Under the pieces are notes generated by a model, which saw only the letters and a program-made list of their open reading frames with translations, was not told the origin of the DNA and ran no database searches. A stretch of DNA of 64,000 nucleotides from Kibdelosporangium sp. MJ126-NF4 (GTDB lineage: Bacteria; Actinomycetota; Actinomycetes; Mycobacteriales; Pseudonocardiaceae), in the NCBI RefSeq assembly GCF_000826545.1, contig NZ_CDME01000011.1:274001-338000 (forward strand), in the 5' to 3' direction. Positions within the stretch are counted from its first letter, which is position 1. Each line of letters opens with the position of its first letter. This document shows positions 16,922-24,909 of this stretch, in pieces. The position numbers were made by a program, and so were the translations under genes.

Positions 16922-17299
16922 TCAGGTCCACCAGAACAGCACGAGCACAGCCGTGACGATCACGGCCATGCCCAGCCCCGCGATCAACGCCGGACGGCCT
17001 GGCCTGCGATCGATCACGCGTTGGGCGTACACGGCAAGGCCCGCCGCGACGATGTGGCCGACCAACTCGACAGCGCCAAGGCCGGGAACGCCGTTGCTCC
17101 AGGAGATGATCTGCAGTACGAGAACCGCGATGGCCAGCAGCACCAGGCCCGCGGTCAACGCACCGGACAGTTCACGCCACAGACGGCCCTTGCGAGGCAA
17201 GGGCTTGTCCGCCACCGGCGCACGCCGCACGCGGAGCTCGACTGTCACCCGTTTCGCGTTCCCCGTCGGGAGTTTGTCTGTGACCTGCTCGGATGTCAC
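16922..17299 (-). CDS. small three-TM membrane protein coupled to the RecB-like nuclease
   Basis: 125 aa. The GTG start at 17299 overlaps the TGA of the upstream nuclease as GTGA, so the two are translationally coupled. After a basic N-terminus it has three hydrophobic segments (about 50-70, 78-95 and 105-123; LVLLAIAVLVLQIIS, LVGHIVAAGLAVYA, ALIAGLGMAVIVTAVLVLFWW). No family is recognised. A longer open frame in this phase simply runs antisense or out of frame through the nuclease gene. Confidence 0.7.
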   Translation of the reverse strand: MTSEQVTDKLPTGNAKRVTVELRVRRAPVADKPLPRKGRLWRELSGALTAGLVLLAIAVLVLQIISWSNGVPGLGAVELVGHIVAAGLAVYAQRVIDRRPGRPALIAGLGMAVIVTAVLVLFWWT

Positions 17300-18129
17300 G
17301 GTGCCAGCATCCCCCACGGGGCGGTCGGCGGGCCCGCTGCTTGACCTTCTGGACAGTGCCGACGGAAGTCGCACCATGAGCATTGCCTTCCCACTTGCGG
17401 CGGGAACAGGACGTCCACGTCGCCGCCCGCGTCGAGTGTGTCCGTGGCGAGTTTCAGTTCCTCCGCTGTCTCCTCCGCACGCGCCTGGTGGCGCGCCAGC
17501 GACTCGTCTGTGTGCTCCCAGACTGCGACATCGCCTGTGGGCAGATGGTGAAGTTCCACGCGGCGGCACTTGCGGCGCAGGGTTCGCGTCGTCGCGATCG
17601 CGTACATCGCGAGCGCCTGCGAGCCGCGGGCGTCGTCCGTGGTCAGCGCGCTGCGACCGGTCTTGTAGTCGATGATGACCAGTTCGCCGTCGCGGTCGTC
17701 GATGCGGTCGACTCGCCCTTCGGCCACGATCGTGCCCGCCGGGGCGGAGACCCAGCGTTCCAGCCCGATCGGGTCGACGGTCACGTCCGTCTCCGCGAGG
17801 TAGCGAGCCACCCACTCGCGGGCGCGGTCGCGGTACACCGCGGCTTGCGCGCCGTCGGCGAAACCGTCGTCCTTCCAATGGGTTGTCACGAGCGCGGCGC
17901 CTGTCTCCGGCGTTCGCTTCTCCAGCGGCAGGTCGAAGAACGCCCGCAACGCGTTGTGCACCACGGCACCCAGCGTCGAGTGGGCATACGCGCCACCGCG
18001 CTGCGGAGCCGGGCGGTCCACGTACGTCATCCGGTAGCGGCGCGGGCAGTCCACCCACGTCGCCAGCTTCGACGGCGTGACCCGCACGAGCTTCTTCGGC
18101 ATGCTGTCGAATCCGAGCTGGCCCTGCAT
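17296..18129 (-). CDS. RecB-family PD-(D/E)XK exonuclease with Fe-S cysteines
   Basis: 277 aa from MQGQLGF at 18129. The nuclease core includes EGRVDRIDDRDGELVIIDYKTG (PD-(D/E)XK Asp and D-x-K). One Cys near the N-terminus (WVDCPRRY) and three in the C-terminal QCSWCDFRRHC match the split four-cysteine Fe-S motif of AddB/Cas4-like nucleases. The family is annotated as RecB-like exonuclease and may act in DNA repair. TAACTT (18137-18142 on this strand) ends 7 bp before the ATG with no Shine-Dalgarno, so the mRNA may be leaderless. Confidence 0.9.
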   Translation of the reverse strand: MQGQLGFDSMPKKLVRVTPSKLATWVDCPRRYRMTYVDRPAPQRGGAYAHSTLGAVVHNALRAFFDLPLEKRTPETGAALVTTHWKDDGFADGAQAAVYRDRAREWVARYLAETDVTVDPIGLERWVSAPAGTIVAEGRVDRIDDRDGELVIIDYKTGRSALTTDDARGSQALAMYAIATTRTLRRKCRRVELHHLPTGDVAVWEHTDESLARHQARAEETAEELKLATDTLDAGGDVDVLFPPQVGRQCSWCDFRRHCPEGQAAGPPTAPWGMLAP

Positions 18130-18139
18130 TCGTACAAAG

Positions 18140-18769
18140 TTACCCTGAGCCACTGACAAAACCGCGCACGGAGTCGGCCAACAGCTGGACCGCGATCGCC
18201 GCGAGCAACAGGCCCGCGATCTTGGCGAGCAGGGTGATGCCGCTTTCCTTGATCAGCCTGATCACCACGCCGGAGAACCGCAGGCAGATCCACAACAGGA
18301 AGTGCACGGCCAGGATCGCCAGCCCCAGCGCCACGTACGACCCCGTCTTGCCCTCCGCCTGCCGGACGAACACGATCGTCGCCGCGATCGCACCCGGTCC
18401 GGCCAGCAACGGCGTGCCCAGTGGGACCAGTGCGATGTTGACGTCCTCGACCTCCTGCGCCTCGGTGTGTCCGCTGCCGTGCAACAGATCGAGCGCGATG
18501 ATCAACAGCAGCAGGCCACCGGCGCCCTGGAGTGCGGGGATGCCGATGTGCAGGTACGACAGGATCGCCTGGCCGCCGATCGCGAACAGCGAGATCACCG
18601 CGAGCGAGACGAGCACGGCCTGCCGGGCCGCTTTGGCCCGCGCCGCCCGCGTTTTGCGACCGACCAGACTGAGGAAGACCGGGATGGTGCCCGGCGGATC
18701 CATGATCACCACGAGCGTGATCGTGGTCGCGGTGAACATCCGCGCGTCGAAGTAGTCGGTCAGTGCCAC
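18140..18769 (-). CDS. MarC/NAAT-family integral membrane protein
   Basis: 209 aa from VALTDYFDARMF at 18769; other starts lie up to 18814. Six membrane segments are seen, with the family motifs VVIMDPPGTIPVFLSL near the N-terminus and ALVPLGTPLLAGPGAIAATIVF in the middle. MarC proteins are inner-membrane proteins of poorly known transport function. The gene ends 11 bp before the RecB-like start and is on the same strand. Confidence 0.9.
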   Translation of the reverse strand: MALTDYFDARMFTATTITLVVIMDPPGTIPVFLSLVGRKTRAARAKAARQAVLVSLAVISLFAIGGQAILSYLHIGIPALQGAGGLLLLIIALDLLHGSGHTEAQEVEDVNIALVPLGTPLLAGPGAIAATIVFVRQAEGKTGSYVALGLAILAVHFLLWICLRFSGVVIRLIKESGITLLAKIAGLLLAAIAVQLLADSVRGFVSGSG

Positions 18770-18814
18770 CCGCACATCCAAACAGGACGGCAGCCGATTC
18801 GCCGAGCCGGGCAT

Positions 18815-19088
18815 CGCCGCTGTTCACAGCAGTGTCGAAGGACACTCCGCGCGGGTTGAGACTTCGATGAGACGCCACGGACGCGTTCGGCGCATATCGT
18901 CTGCGGTGTTCGGCAAACGTTCGCAAGGCCCGGGTTGACCCCCAGTTTCCCGGTCCGAGCGGACAACCGGCGGCCCGTCCGCTCCCGGGGGTGAGCGGGT
19001 AGTTGCGGACGGGTCGCCCTATTAGGCCGTTCGAGTGAAGACCGCGATGGGCCGGTAACCAATTCACCGGTCCCGCTTACAACGTGGC
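18815..19088. other. intergenic region, divergent promoters of marC and 19089
   Basis: About 270 bp without a convincing gene. It should contain the promoters of marC (minus) and the NTPase-like gene (plus). I could not place good -35/-10 boxes. Open frames on the minus strand here are Arg/Gly-rich and lack coding character. Confidence 0.5.
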
Positions 19089-20780
19089 ATGGGGCTGAGC
19101 GCGAGCCAAGCGGCAGTGTCCGACCAGGTCAAATCGCTGCTGGCGGACGGAACGAGCGTGATCAACCTGGTCGGCCCGATCGGTGTCGGCAAATCGACCA
19201 TCCTCGCCGCACTGGCCGAGGACGACGGCCTGCCACAGCGAGTGACCTTCCTCGACGACCCCGCCGAGATCGGCCCGTACGACTCTCCCGTGGTCGCGGC
19301 CAGTCGCGAACCAGTGCGCGGTGCGGTGGTCGACGTCCCGCGCTGGAGCACAGCCGAGGTCATGGAGCTGGCAGGCGAGTTCGGCATCAGCGACGACCTC
19401 GTCGTGTTCCTGTCCGGCGGACTCCCCTTGGTGGCCCGCAGCGTGTGCCGGGTGTTGCGGGACACGCCAGCCCACGTCCCGGGTGCCGTGGCCGACCGGG
19501 CGTTGCGGGATATGAAGTTCCAGCCGCGCTTCGCCACGGCGCTCGCGGAACTGGCCGTGGTCGGCTGCGCCGACGAGGAGTTGCTGGTCGACCTGGTCGA
19601 AGTCCCGCCGGGGCACGACCTGTTCGGCGAACTGGCCGACTCGAGCCTGGTCACCGCGACCAGGACCGGGCTCGCGGTGATCGAGCCGTTCCGGACCTTG
19701 CTCGACCTGCGGCACCGCTGGCGCAAACCGGTCGCGCACCGCACGTCCCTCACCAAGGCGACGGTCCGCAACCGCAGGCTGCTCGCCGCCGCGCCCGACA
19801 GCGACACGCGCCGTGCGCTCACGGAACACTCGCTGTTCCTCACCGACGATCCGCTCATCCGCCAGTCGCTGTTCCCGCCGTCGCAGCAGAATCCCGTGGT
19901 ACGCAAGGCTTCCGCCGACGATTACGACCGCATCGCCGCGTTCATGCGTGAATGGGCCCGGCAGGGCGGGCTCAACGCGGCCAGGTGCGACCAGATGCTC
20001 GACGACTGGCTCACGCACACGGACGACGGTTTCCACCTGGTCTGCGGGTCGGACGGCGAACCGGTCGGGATGAACTTCACGCCGAAGATCACCGACCGGG
20101 CGGCCGCGGTGATCGAGCCGATCACCCAGCAGCACACGGACGATCTCGTCGACGGCGCGTTCATCGGCATGGCGGTCTGCGACCCGCGCCAGCCGGCCGC
20201 GCACGCCGCGCTGTTGCGTCACGTCCTCGCCGTCGGCGTCGAACACGGCGGGCTCGTGATCGCGACGCCGTCGCCGCAGTACCAGGCGTTGTCCCACCGG
20301 CTCGGGTTCAACCACCCCGGCGCCGCGCGACACGACCCCTACGGCTGCGGCCGGGATTCGGAGATCTACACACAGGACTTCGTCACCTGGGACCGCGTCA
20401 CGGGCTGGCTGGACCAGCTCGCCGCGGTGGGCATCGCCCCACCGGTACCCACCGACGTCCGGTGGTGCGCAGCGGAGATCCGCAAGGCGCTGGAGACCGT
20501 CGACGACCCGAGGCGACTCGCGCGCAGCCCGTTGGTCGCGGTGACCGGCACACCGCAGGCCCTGCACACGTTCCTCACCACGGCCATCACCGAGCTGGCG
20601 AGCGCGGGCAACCAGACGACGTCCCAGGCCGGGCACATCCTGCACGCGTACTACCTGCGGCGACGACGTGACCACATCGGCGTCGCCGCCCAGCTGCATC
20701 TGAGCCGGGCCACGTACTTCCGCCGTCTGGACCACGGCCTGGTCACGCTGGCACACCGGTTGCTCAGCCGGCTGACATGA
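19089..20780 (+). CDS. P-loop NTPase / GNAT-like / C-terminal HTH multidomain protein
   Basis: 563 aa. The N-terminal NTPase region (about 1-220) has Walker A GPIGVGKST. The middle part (about 280-430) resembles a GNAT fold (KASADDYDRIAAFMREW, ...GAFIGMAVCDPRQPAAHAALLRHVLA, YQALSHRLGFNH). The C-terminal end is an HTH-like segment (HIGVAAQLHLSRATYFRRLDHGLVTLAHRLL). The combination looks like a signalling or regulatory ATPase, but I know no characterised homologue. Its 3' end overlaps the convergent PHP gene by 17 bp. Confidence 0.8.
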   Translation: MGLSASQAAVSDQVKSLLADGTSVINLVGPIGVGKSTILAALAEDDGLPQRVTFLDDPAEIGPYDSPVVAASREPVRGAVVDVPRWSTAEVMELAGEFGISDDLVVFLSGGLPLVARSVCRVLRDTPAHVPGAVADRALRDMKFQPRFATALAELAVVGCADEELLVDLVEVPPGHDLFGELADSSLVTATRTGLAVIEPFRTLLDLRHRWRKPVAHRTSLTKATVRNRRLLAAAPDSDTRRALTEHSLFLTDDPLIRQSLFPPSQQNPVVRKASADDYDRIAAFMREWARQGGLNAARCDQMLDDWLTHTDDGFHLVCGSDGEPVGMNFTPKITDRAAAVIEPITQQHTDDLVDGAFIGMAVCDPRQPAAHAALLRHVLAVGVEHGGLVIATPSPQYQALSHRLGFNHPGAARHDPYGCGRDSEIYTQDFVTWDRVTGWLDQLAAVGIAPPVPTDVRWCAAEIRKALETVDDPRRLARSPLVAVTGTPQALHTFLTTAITELASAGNQTTSQAGHILHAYYLRRRRDHIGVAAQLHLSRATYFRRLDHGLVTLAHRLLSRLT

Positions 20781-21639
20781 CTCCTTGCAGCACGGGAACG
20801 CCGGACGTGCGGGAGACCAGGTCGTCCAGCGCCTCGGGCGAGGTGGACTCCTGGCCGATCCGGATCGTCTTGTTCGTCCCGTGGTAGTCGCTCGACCCGG
20901 TCCGGACCAGTCGCAGGTCCTCGGCCAGCTCGGCGAGCTCGACACGGGTGGCCTGGTCGTGGTCGGGGTGGTCGACCTCGAGGCCGGTCAGTCCGGCCGC
21001 CGCCAGCTCCTTGATCACGCCCGCGGTGATGGTCGGGCCGCGGTGATGGGCGAACGCGTGCGCCAGCACGGTCACGCCACCGGCGTCGGCGATCATCTGG
21101 ATGGCGGTGTGCACGGGGGTGTCCCGGCGGCTGACAGCGAACCGGCCGCGGGAGTTGAGCAGCGCCGCGAAAGCCTCGTCGACCGTGCCGACAACACCCG
21201 CTTGGACCAACGCCATGGCCAAGTGCGGACGACCGGCGGGTGAGTCCGCCGGGAGCGAGGCCATCAGCTCGTCGGCGTCGACGGGGTAGCCGTCGGCGGC
21301 CATCCGCTCAGCCATCTTGTACAGCCGCGTCCGCCGCGCGGCGCGCAGCCGGGACTGCTCGGCCACGATCTCGGGCGCGGCGGGGTCGAACAGGTACGCC
21401 AACAGATGCACGGTGGCCGTGCCACCGCGCCCGTTGGGCGAGGCGCAGGACAGCTCGGCGCCTCGGACGAGGGACAGGCCATGCGGCAGCGCCGCCTCGG
21501 CTTCGGCCCAGCCCGCCGTGGTGTCGTGGTCGGTCAACGCGACCACCGACAGCCCGGCAGCCGCCGCCGTGGTGACCAGTTCCGTCGGCGTGTCTGTGCC
21601 ATCCGAGACGGACGAGTGCGTATGCAGATCGATCACCAT
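20764..21639 (-). CDS. PHP-domain phosphoesterase (RNase AM/YciV-like)
   Basis: 291 aa from MVIDLHTHS at 21639. Metal ligands of the PHP fold are all present: DLHTHSSVSDGT, LTDHD, GAELSC, GRPHLA, LAHAFAHHRG and GSSDYHG. This subfamily includes 3',5'-nucleotide bisphosphate phosphatases and 5'-3' exoribonucleases (RNase AM/TrpH). The protein is cytoplasmic and needs divalent metals. It is single on its strand and convergent with the NTPase gene. Confidence 0.93.
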   Translation of the reverse strand: MVIDLHTHSSVSDGTDTPTELVTTAAAAGLSVVALTDHDTTAGWAEAEAALPHGLSLVRGAELSCASPNGRGGTATVHLLAYLFDPAAPEIVAEQSRLRAARRTRLYKMAERMAADGYPVDADELMASLPADSPAGRPHLAMALVQAGVVGTVDEAFAALLNSRGRFAVSRRDTPVHTAIQMIADAGGVTVLAHAFAHHRGPTITAGVIKELAAAGLTGLEVDHPDHDQATRVELAELAEDLRLVRTGSSDYHGTNKTIRIGQESTSPEALDDLVSRTSGVPVLQGVMSAG

Positions 21640-21686
21640 GCCATCCAGTGTGCTGCATGGCATGGCTCTCACCACCAAGGCGCTGT

Positions 21687-22247
21687 CTAGGCGGTGCCCT
21701 TCTTGCCCAAGGCAGCCTTCTTCGCCTTGATCATCGAGAAGCGCTCGGCCTGCGCCTTCTTGTCACCGAACACCAGCTCCGAGATGGCGTCGTAGACCTG
21801 CTCCGGTTTCGGCAGGTAGTTGATCCGGTTGAGAGCCTGGATCTGACCGGCCGACTCGACGATCATCGTGCCGTAACCGAACAGCCTGCCAACCCACGAC
21901 CGTTCGTACGTGAGGTCCGTCACCTTGCCGATCGGCATCATCAGGACCTTCGTGGTGAACACGCCGGTGGTCATCATGAACCGTTTGTCGGTCACCACGA
22001 TCCGCTCCACCCACCATTCGAGCACGAGGTAGGCGAACCGGAGCAGCACGATCAACGCCGCGTACCAGAGCACGTTCTGCAGTAACCACATCGACGACGG
22101 CAGGATGTAGGAAATCATCACAGCGACAGCGAGCAGAGCCGCCGCCTCGAAGACGTCCCACGCCAACACCGCCCAGTGCCGGCGAACCCGGATCACTCTT
22201 CGTTCGGAGTCGAGTAGGTACTCGTCTGGGTCCCTGGGCGCGAACAT
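21687..22247 (-). CDS. bacterial PH-domain membrane protein
   Basis: 186 aa. Two adjacent membrane segments (about 25-65: VLAWDVFEAAALLAVAVMI and VLWYAALIVLLRFAYLVL) precede a bacterial PH (bPH2) domain (WWVERIVVTDKRFMMTTGVFTTKVLMMPIGKVTDLTYERSWVGRLFGYGTMIVES). A Lys-rich tail (FSMIKAKKAALGKKG) follows. This is a widespread actinobacterial envelope protein of unknown function. Confidence 0.9.
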   Translation of the reverse strand: MFAPRDPDEYLLDSERRVIRVRRHWAVLAWDVFEAAALLAVAVMISYILPSSMWLLQNVLWYAALIVLLRFAYLVLEWWVERIVVTDKRFMMTTGVFTTKVLMMPIGKVTDLTYERSWVGRLFGYGTMIVESAGQIQALNRINYLPKPEQVYDAISELVFGDKKAQAERFSMIKAKKAALGKKGTA

Positions 22248-22265
22248 GTGTCCAGTATCTCGCGC

Positions 22266-22430
22266 CTACCCGTTAAAGACACTACGGACGAAGAGAATTA
22301 CCGCCTCCGCAGCGTCCTTCAGCGTGTCGATGATGGATGTCACGATGCCCGCCGACTGCGTCGGTTGAGTTACCAGGAAGAACACGAGCAACGCGACTCC
22401 GGTCAACACGAGAATTTTCTTCGTGTTCAC
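22266..22430 (-). CDS. small single-pass membrane protein
   Basis: 54 aa from the GTG at 22430 (VNTKKILVLTGVALL...). One membrane segment (about 6-22, VLTGVALLVFFLVTQP) is followed by an amphipathic helix (IDTLKDAAEAVILFVRSVF). It resembles short hypothetical proteins commonly found near PH-domain genes in actinomycetes. The function is unknown. A longer open frame begins at 22490. Confidence 0.65.
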   Translation of the reverse strand: MNTKKILVLTGVALLVFFLVTQPTQSAGIVTSIIDTLKDAAEAVILFVRSVFNG

Positions 22431-22593
22431 GACGACCAACCCCGTCCTTCTCGCACCCAATGGCGCCTGTTGAAAACCGTTGTACCGCACGAGGCGGTCA
22501 CCTGACGAGAGTTGTACAGCACTCGGAGCATGCGCTCAGAACCCCTGGCCGATCGCGCTACGCTGCGTGTCCGTGCAGGGTGAGCAGGTTCGT

Positions 22594-22998
22594 ATGATCA
22601 GGTGCGTCGGAGGGGTGACACACGACACATATGGCCGTCTTTTGATGATTAGACGTGCCAACGCCCCTGGTCAGGGCCTGTGGTCACTGCCAGGCGGGCG
22701 GGTCGAACCCGGGGAGTCCGACGCCGCCGCCGTGGCCCGTGAGCTGCGCGAAGAGACCGGTTTGAGCGTTTCGCCCGGCCGTCTGGTCGGCACCGTGATC
22801 CGCCCGGCGCCGAGCGGTTCGTACGAGATCTTCGACTACGAATGCCAGGTGATCGGCGGTGTTCTGAGGCCGGGAGACGACGCCACCGAGGCCGAGTGGA
22901 TCAACCTCGCGACCTTCACCACACTCGAACGGACGAATTTGCTCACCGTCGACCTCGCTCCCACACTTCGGGACTGGAACATGCTGCCCCGTGCATAG
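22594..22998 (+). CDS. Nudix hydrolase
   Basis: 134 aa from MIRCVGGV. The Nudix box is complete: GRVEPGESDAAAVARELREETGL (GX5EX7REUXEEXGU). The family hydrolyses nucleoside diphosphate-linked compounds, MutT-like, possibly oxidised nucleotides. An in-frame GTG at 22573, 8 bp after a TACGCT -10-like box, is a possible leaderless start. Its 3' end faces the DUF2332 gene with only 3 bp between stops. Confidence 0.92.
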   Translation: MIRCVGGVTHDTYGRLLMIRRANAPGQGLWSLPGGRVEPGESDAAAVARELREETGLSVSPGRLVGTVIRPAPSGSYEIFDYECQVIGGVLRPGDDATEAEWINLATFTTLERTNLLTVDLAPTLRDWNMLPRA

Positions 22999-23001
22999 GT
23001 T

Positions 23002-24108
23002 TCACCGCCAGACGAGCGACTGGCCGTGGGCACCGGCACGGCCGAGCAGGCTGGTCTCCGGCTTGCCGGATTCCCACCTGACGAGAGCCAGCACGGCCCA
23101 CTCGCCCCTGGAGTCGTCCTCGAACTCCGCGCGCCCCGGCACCAGGTAGGTCATCGCGGCGAGGTAGTGCTCCTGACTGACCCACCAGAGCGGCCGTCTG
23201 GCCGCCAGATCGGCCACAGCGGCCACGAACTGACGCCTCCGATCATCCGACATGTACGGCAGCACATGGCTCGTCAGAACGACCAGGGGCAGCTCGACCG
23301 GCACCTGCGCGGCCGCGTCGGCCAGTCCGTCGACCGCGTCCCCGGCCACCAGCGTCGGCCGGTCCTTGGCCTGCATGTCGGCGGCGACCCGCAGCGTGCG
23401 GGACCGGTCCGGCTGGTCGGCCCACACGCAGGCCTCCAGCCAGGCCAGTTCCTCCTCGTCGGCCAGGTCGATCGGCCTGCGGTCGAGGCCGACCTTGGCG
23501 CCGACCGCGAGCTTCTTGGGCAGCTTGGGCAGCGGCTGCCCGGACACGGCACAGGTCAGCACCAGCGGCGTCTTGGCGGGCCCGGCGTTGACCTGGTCCC
23601 CTGACTCGTTCTGGTAGCGGAAGCCGTAGCGGTCCACGCCGAGCAGCAGGCCCGCGCTGGCACCGACCTCCAGCAGCCCGATCGGGCCCTTGCTCACCTT
23701 GGCGGCCTCCTTCGCCGCCTGCGCGATCGCCGGGAACATCGGCGCGGCCCTGCGGACCTCGTTGGTCTGCGTGGTCCGCGTCGAGATCAGCTCCCGCATC
23801 TTGTCCGCGCGCTCGAGCACGAACTCGCGGAACAACGGCCACACCCGCTCGTCCGGGCCGAAGCTGCCGCCCATCGTCAGGTAGTAGCTGGCCAGCTCGA
23901 TCCACGGCTCAGCCTGAACGAGACGTTGCGCGGCGGCGAAGAACAGCGTGCCGTGCGCGAAGTTCTCCGGCGCGGCGGCCAGCAGCGCGGCCACCTCGTC
24001 GTCGTCCTTCGCGCGGTCGGCCAGTAACTCGTACAGCGGCGAGATCCCGGCGGCCTCGTGCACAGCGAAGTTGGTCAGCCGTGTCTTGGCCAGTTCGAGC
24101 GAGGCCAT
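23002..24108 (-). CDS. DUF2332 protein
   Basis: 368 aa. Features typical of DUF2332 include GPIGLLEVGASAGLLLGVDRYGF (a SAM/nucleotide-binding-like glycine stretch) and PLVVLTSHVLPYMSDDRRRQFVAAV, so a degenerate Rossmann methyltransferase fold is possible. The function is unknown. The start overlaps the stop of the MaoC gene by ATGA (24108), so the two form an operon with the MaoC gene first. Confidence 0.88.
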   Translation of the reverse strand: MASLELAKTRLTNFAVHEAAGISPLYELLADRAKDDDEVAALLAAAPENFAHGTLFFAAAQRLVQAEPWIELASYYLTMGGSFGPDERVWPLFREFVLERADKMRELISTRTTQTNEVRRAAPMFPAIAQAAKEAAKVSKGPIGLLEVGASAGLLLGVDRYGFRYQNESGDQVNAGPAKTPLVLTCAVSGQPLPKLPKKLAVGAKVGLDRRPIDLADEEELAWLEACVWADQPDRSRTLRVAADMQAKDRPTLVAGDAVDGLADAAAQVPVELPLVVLTSHVLPYMSDDRRRQFVAAVADLAARRPLWWVSQEHYLAAMTYLVPGRAEFEDDSRGEWAVLALVRWESGKPETSLLGRAGAHGQSLVWR

Positions 24109-24611
24109 CAGGCGACGGGCTCCGGACGACCCGGCTGCTCGCCACCCCGCGCCTCACCGTATGAACGTTTGGGAACCATCACCTTGCGGCGGAAGACGCA
24201 CACGATCGTCCCGTCCTGTTTGTACCCACGAGTCTCCACGTAGACCACCCCACGGTCGTCCTTGGACTTCGACGGTGTCTTGTCCAGTACTTCGGTCTCA
24301 CCGTAGATCGTGTCACCGTGGAAGGTCGGTTTGACGTGTTTGAGCGATTCCACCTCGAGATTGGCGATCGCCTTGCCGGACACGTCGGGCACCGACATGC
24401 CGAGCAGCAGCGAGTAGATGTAGTTGCCGACCACGACGTTCCTGCCGAAGTCGGTGGTCTCCGCCGCATAGTGCGCGTCCATGTGCAGCGGATGGTGGTT
24501 CATGGTGATCAGACAGAACAGGTGATCGTCGTACTCGGTCACCGTTTTGCCAGGCCAGTGCTTGTACACCGCGCCGATCTCGAACTCTTCGAAGTAGCGA
24601 CCGAACTGCAC
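24108..24611 (-). CDS. MaoC-family (R)-hydratase-like protein
   Basis: 167 aa from the GTG at 24611, with GGAG 8 bp upstream. The hotdog fold shows the hydratase-2 pattern GRYFEEFEIGAVYKHWPGKTVTEYDDHLFCLITMNHHPLHMD (Asp/His catalytic pair) and VVGNYIYSLLLGMS. It probably hydrates an enoyl-thioester in fatty-acid or branched-chain metabolism. It is coupled by ATGA to the DUF2332 gene. Longer upstream extensions cross the leader of corA and are not real. Confidence 0.92.
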   Translation of the reverse strand: MQFGRYFEEFEIGAVYKHWPGKTVTEYDDHLFCLITMNHHPLHMDAHYAAETTDFGRNVVVGNYIYSLLLGMSVPDVSGKAIANLEVESLKHVKPTFHGDTIYGETEVLDKTPSKSKDDRGVVYVETRGYKQDGTIVCVFRRKVMVPKRSYGEARGGEQPGRPEPVA

Positions 24612-24659
24612 TTGAACTACCTCCGTGTAACGCTGCCGATGGGCGAGGACGACAGTGTG

Positions 24660-24685
24660 GTTGCACAGGGAGTATTCTGTGCAAC
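24660..24685. promoter_or_regulatory. perfect inverted repeat in the maoC-corA gap
   Basis: GTTGCACAG (24660-24668) and CTGTGCAAC (24677-24685) are exact 9-bp arms around an 8-bp A/T-richer spacer. It lies about 50 bp before the MaoC start and 58 bp before the corA leader ORF. It is most likely an operator for a dimeric regulator; the regulator is not identified. Confidence 0.65.
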
Positions 24686-24742
24686 TGGTGTGTGAGCGAC
24701 TCCACCGCTCGCACGACCCGACCCTGGGAGGTGAGGACAGCT

Positions 24743-24811
24743 GTGAGTGGCACAGATAGCGCGCCGAGTACCAACAGCGTCCCCACCGGAAGGGTCTGCC
24801 TCGCAAGCTAG
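24743..24811 (+). CDS. candidate leader peptide upstream of corA
   Basis: GTG 24743 to TAG 24809 encodes 22 aa (VSGTDSAPSTNSVPTGRV, then CLAS). A very strong GGGAGGTGAGG site (24726-24736) lies 6 bp before the GTG, which is unusual for a meaningless frame. The peptide ends about 100 bp before corA and is followed by a GC-rich hairpin. By analogy with leader ORFs of Mg transporters it may sense translation rate to control corA; that is inference. Confidence 0.45.
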   Translation: MSGTDSAPSTNSVPTGRVCLAS

Positions 24812-24850
24812 GCCCCGCGGTACCGGCCGGGACGCTCACGAGGCCGGGGT
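24812..24850 (+). promoter_or_regulatory. possible attenuator hairpin between leader ORF and corA
   Basis: CCCCG (from about 24813) can pair with CGGGG near 24849, and CGGCC (about 24825) with GGCCG, forming alternative GC-rich stems right after the leader-peptide stop. No U-run follows, so it would act on translation or through Rho if it is functional. Confidence 0.35.
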
Positions 24851-24909
24851 GGACATCGGTTCCCTCCGGCGCGTTGCACGCCCGTAGCACGACCCTGTTG
24901 GGAGGCCTC

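Noticed and set aside
16922..18058. 378-aa minus-strand frame
   Set aside because: Its first two thirds run out of frame through the RecB-like gene; only the last 125 codons from GTG 17299 are accepted.
19077..20945. 622-aa minus-strand frame
   Set aside because: Antisense to the NTPase-like gene; no domain and Arg/Gln/Asp/Val-rich shadow pattern.
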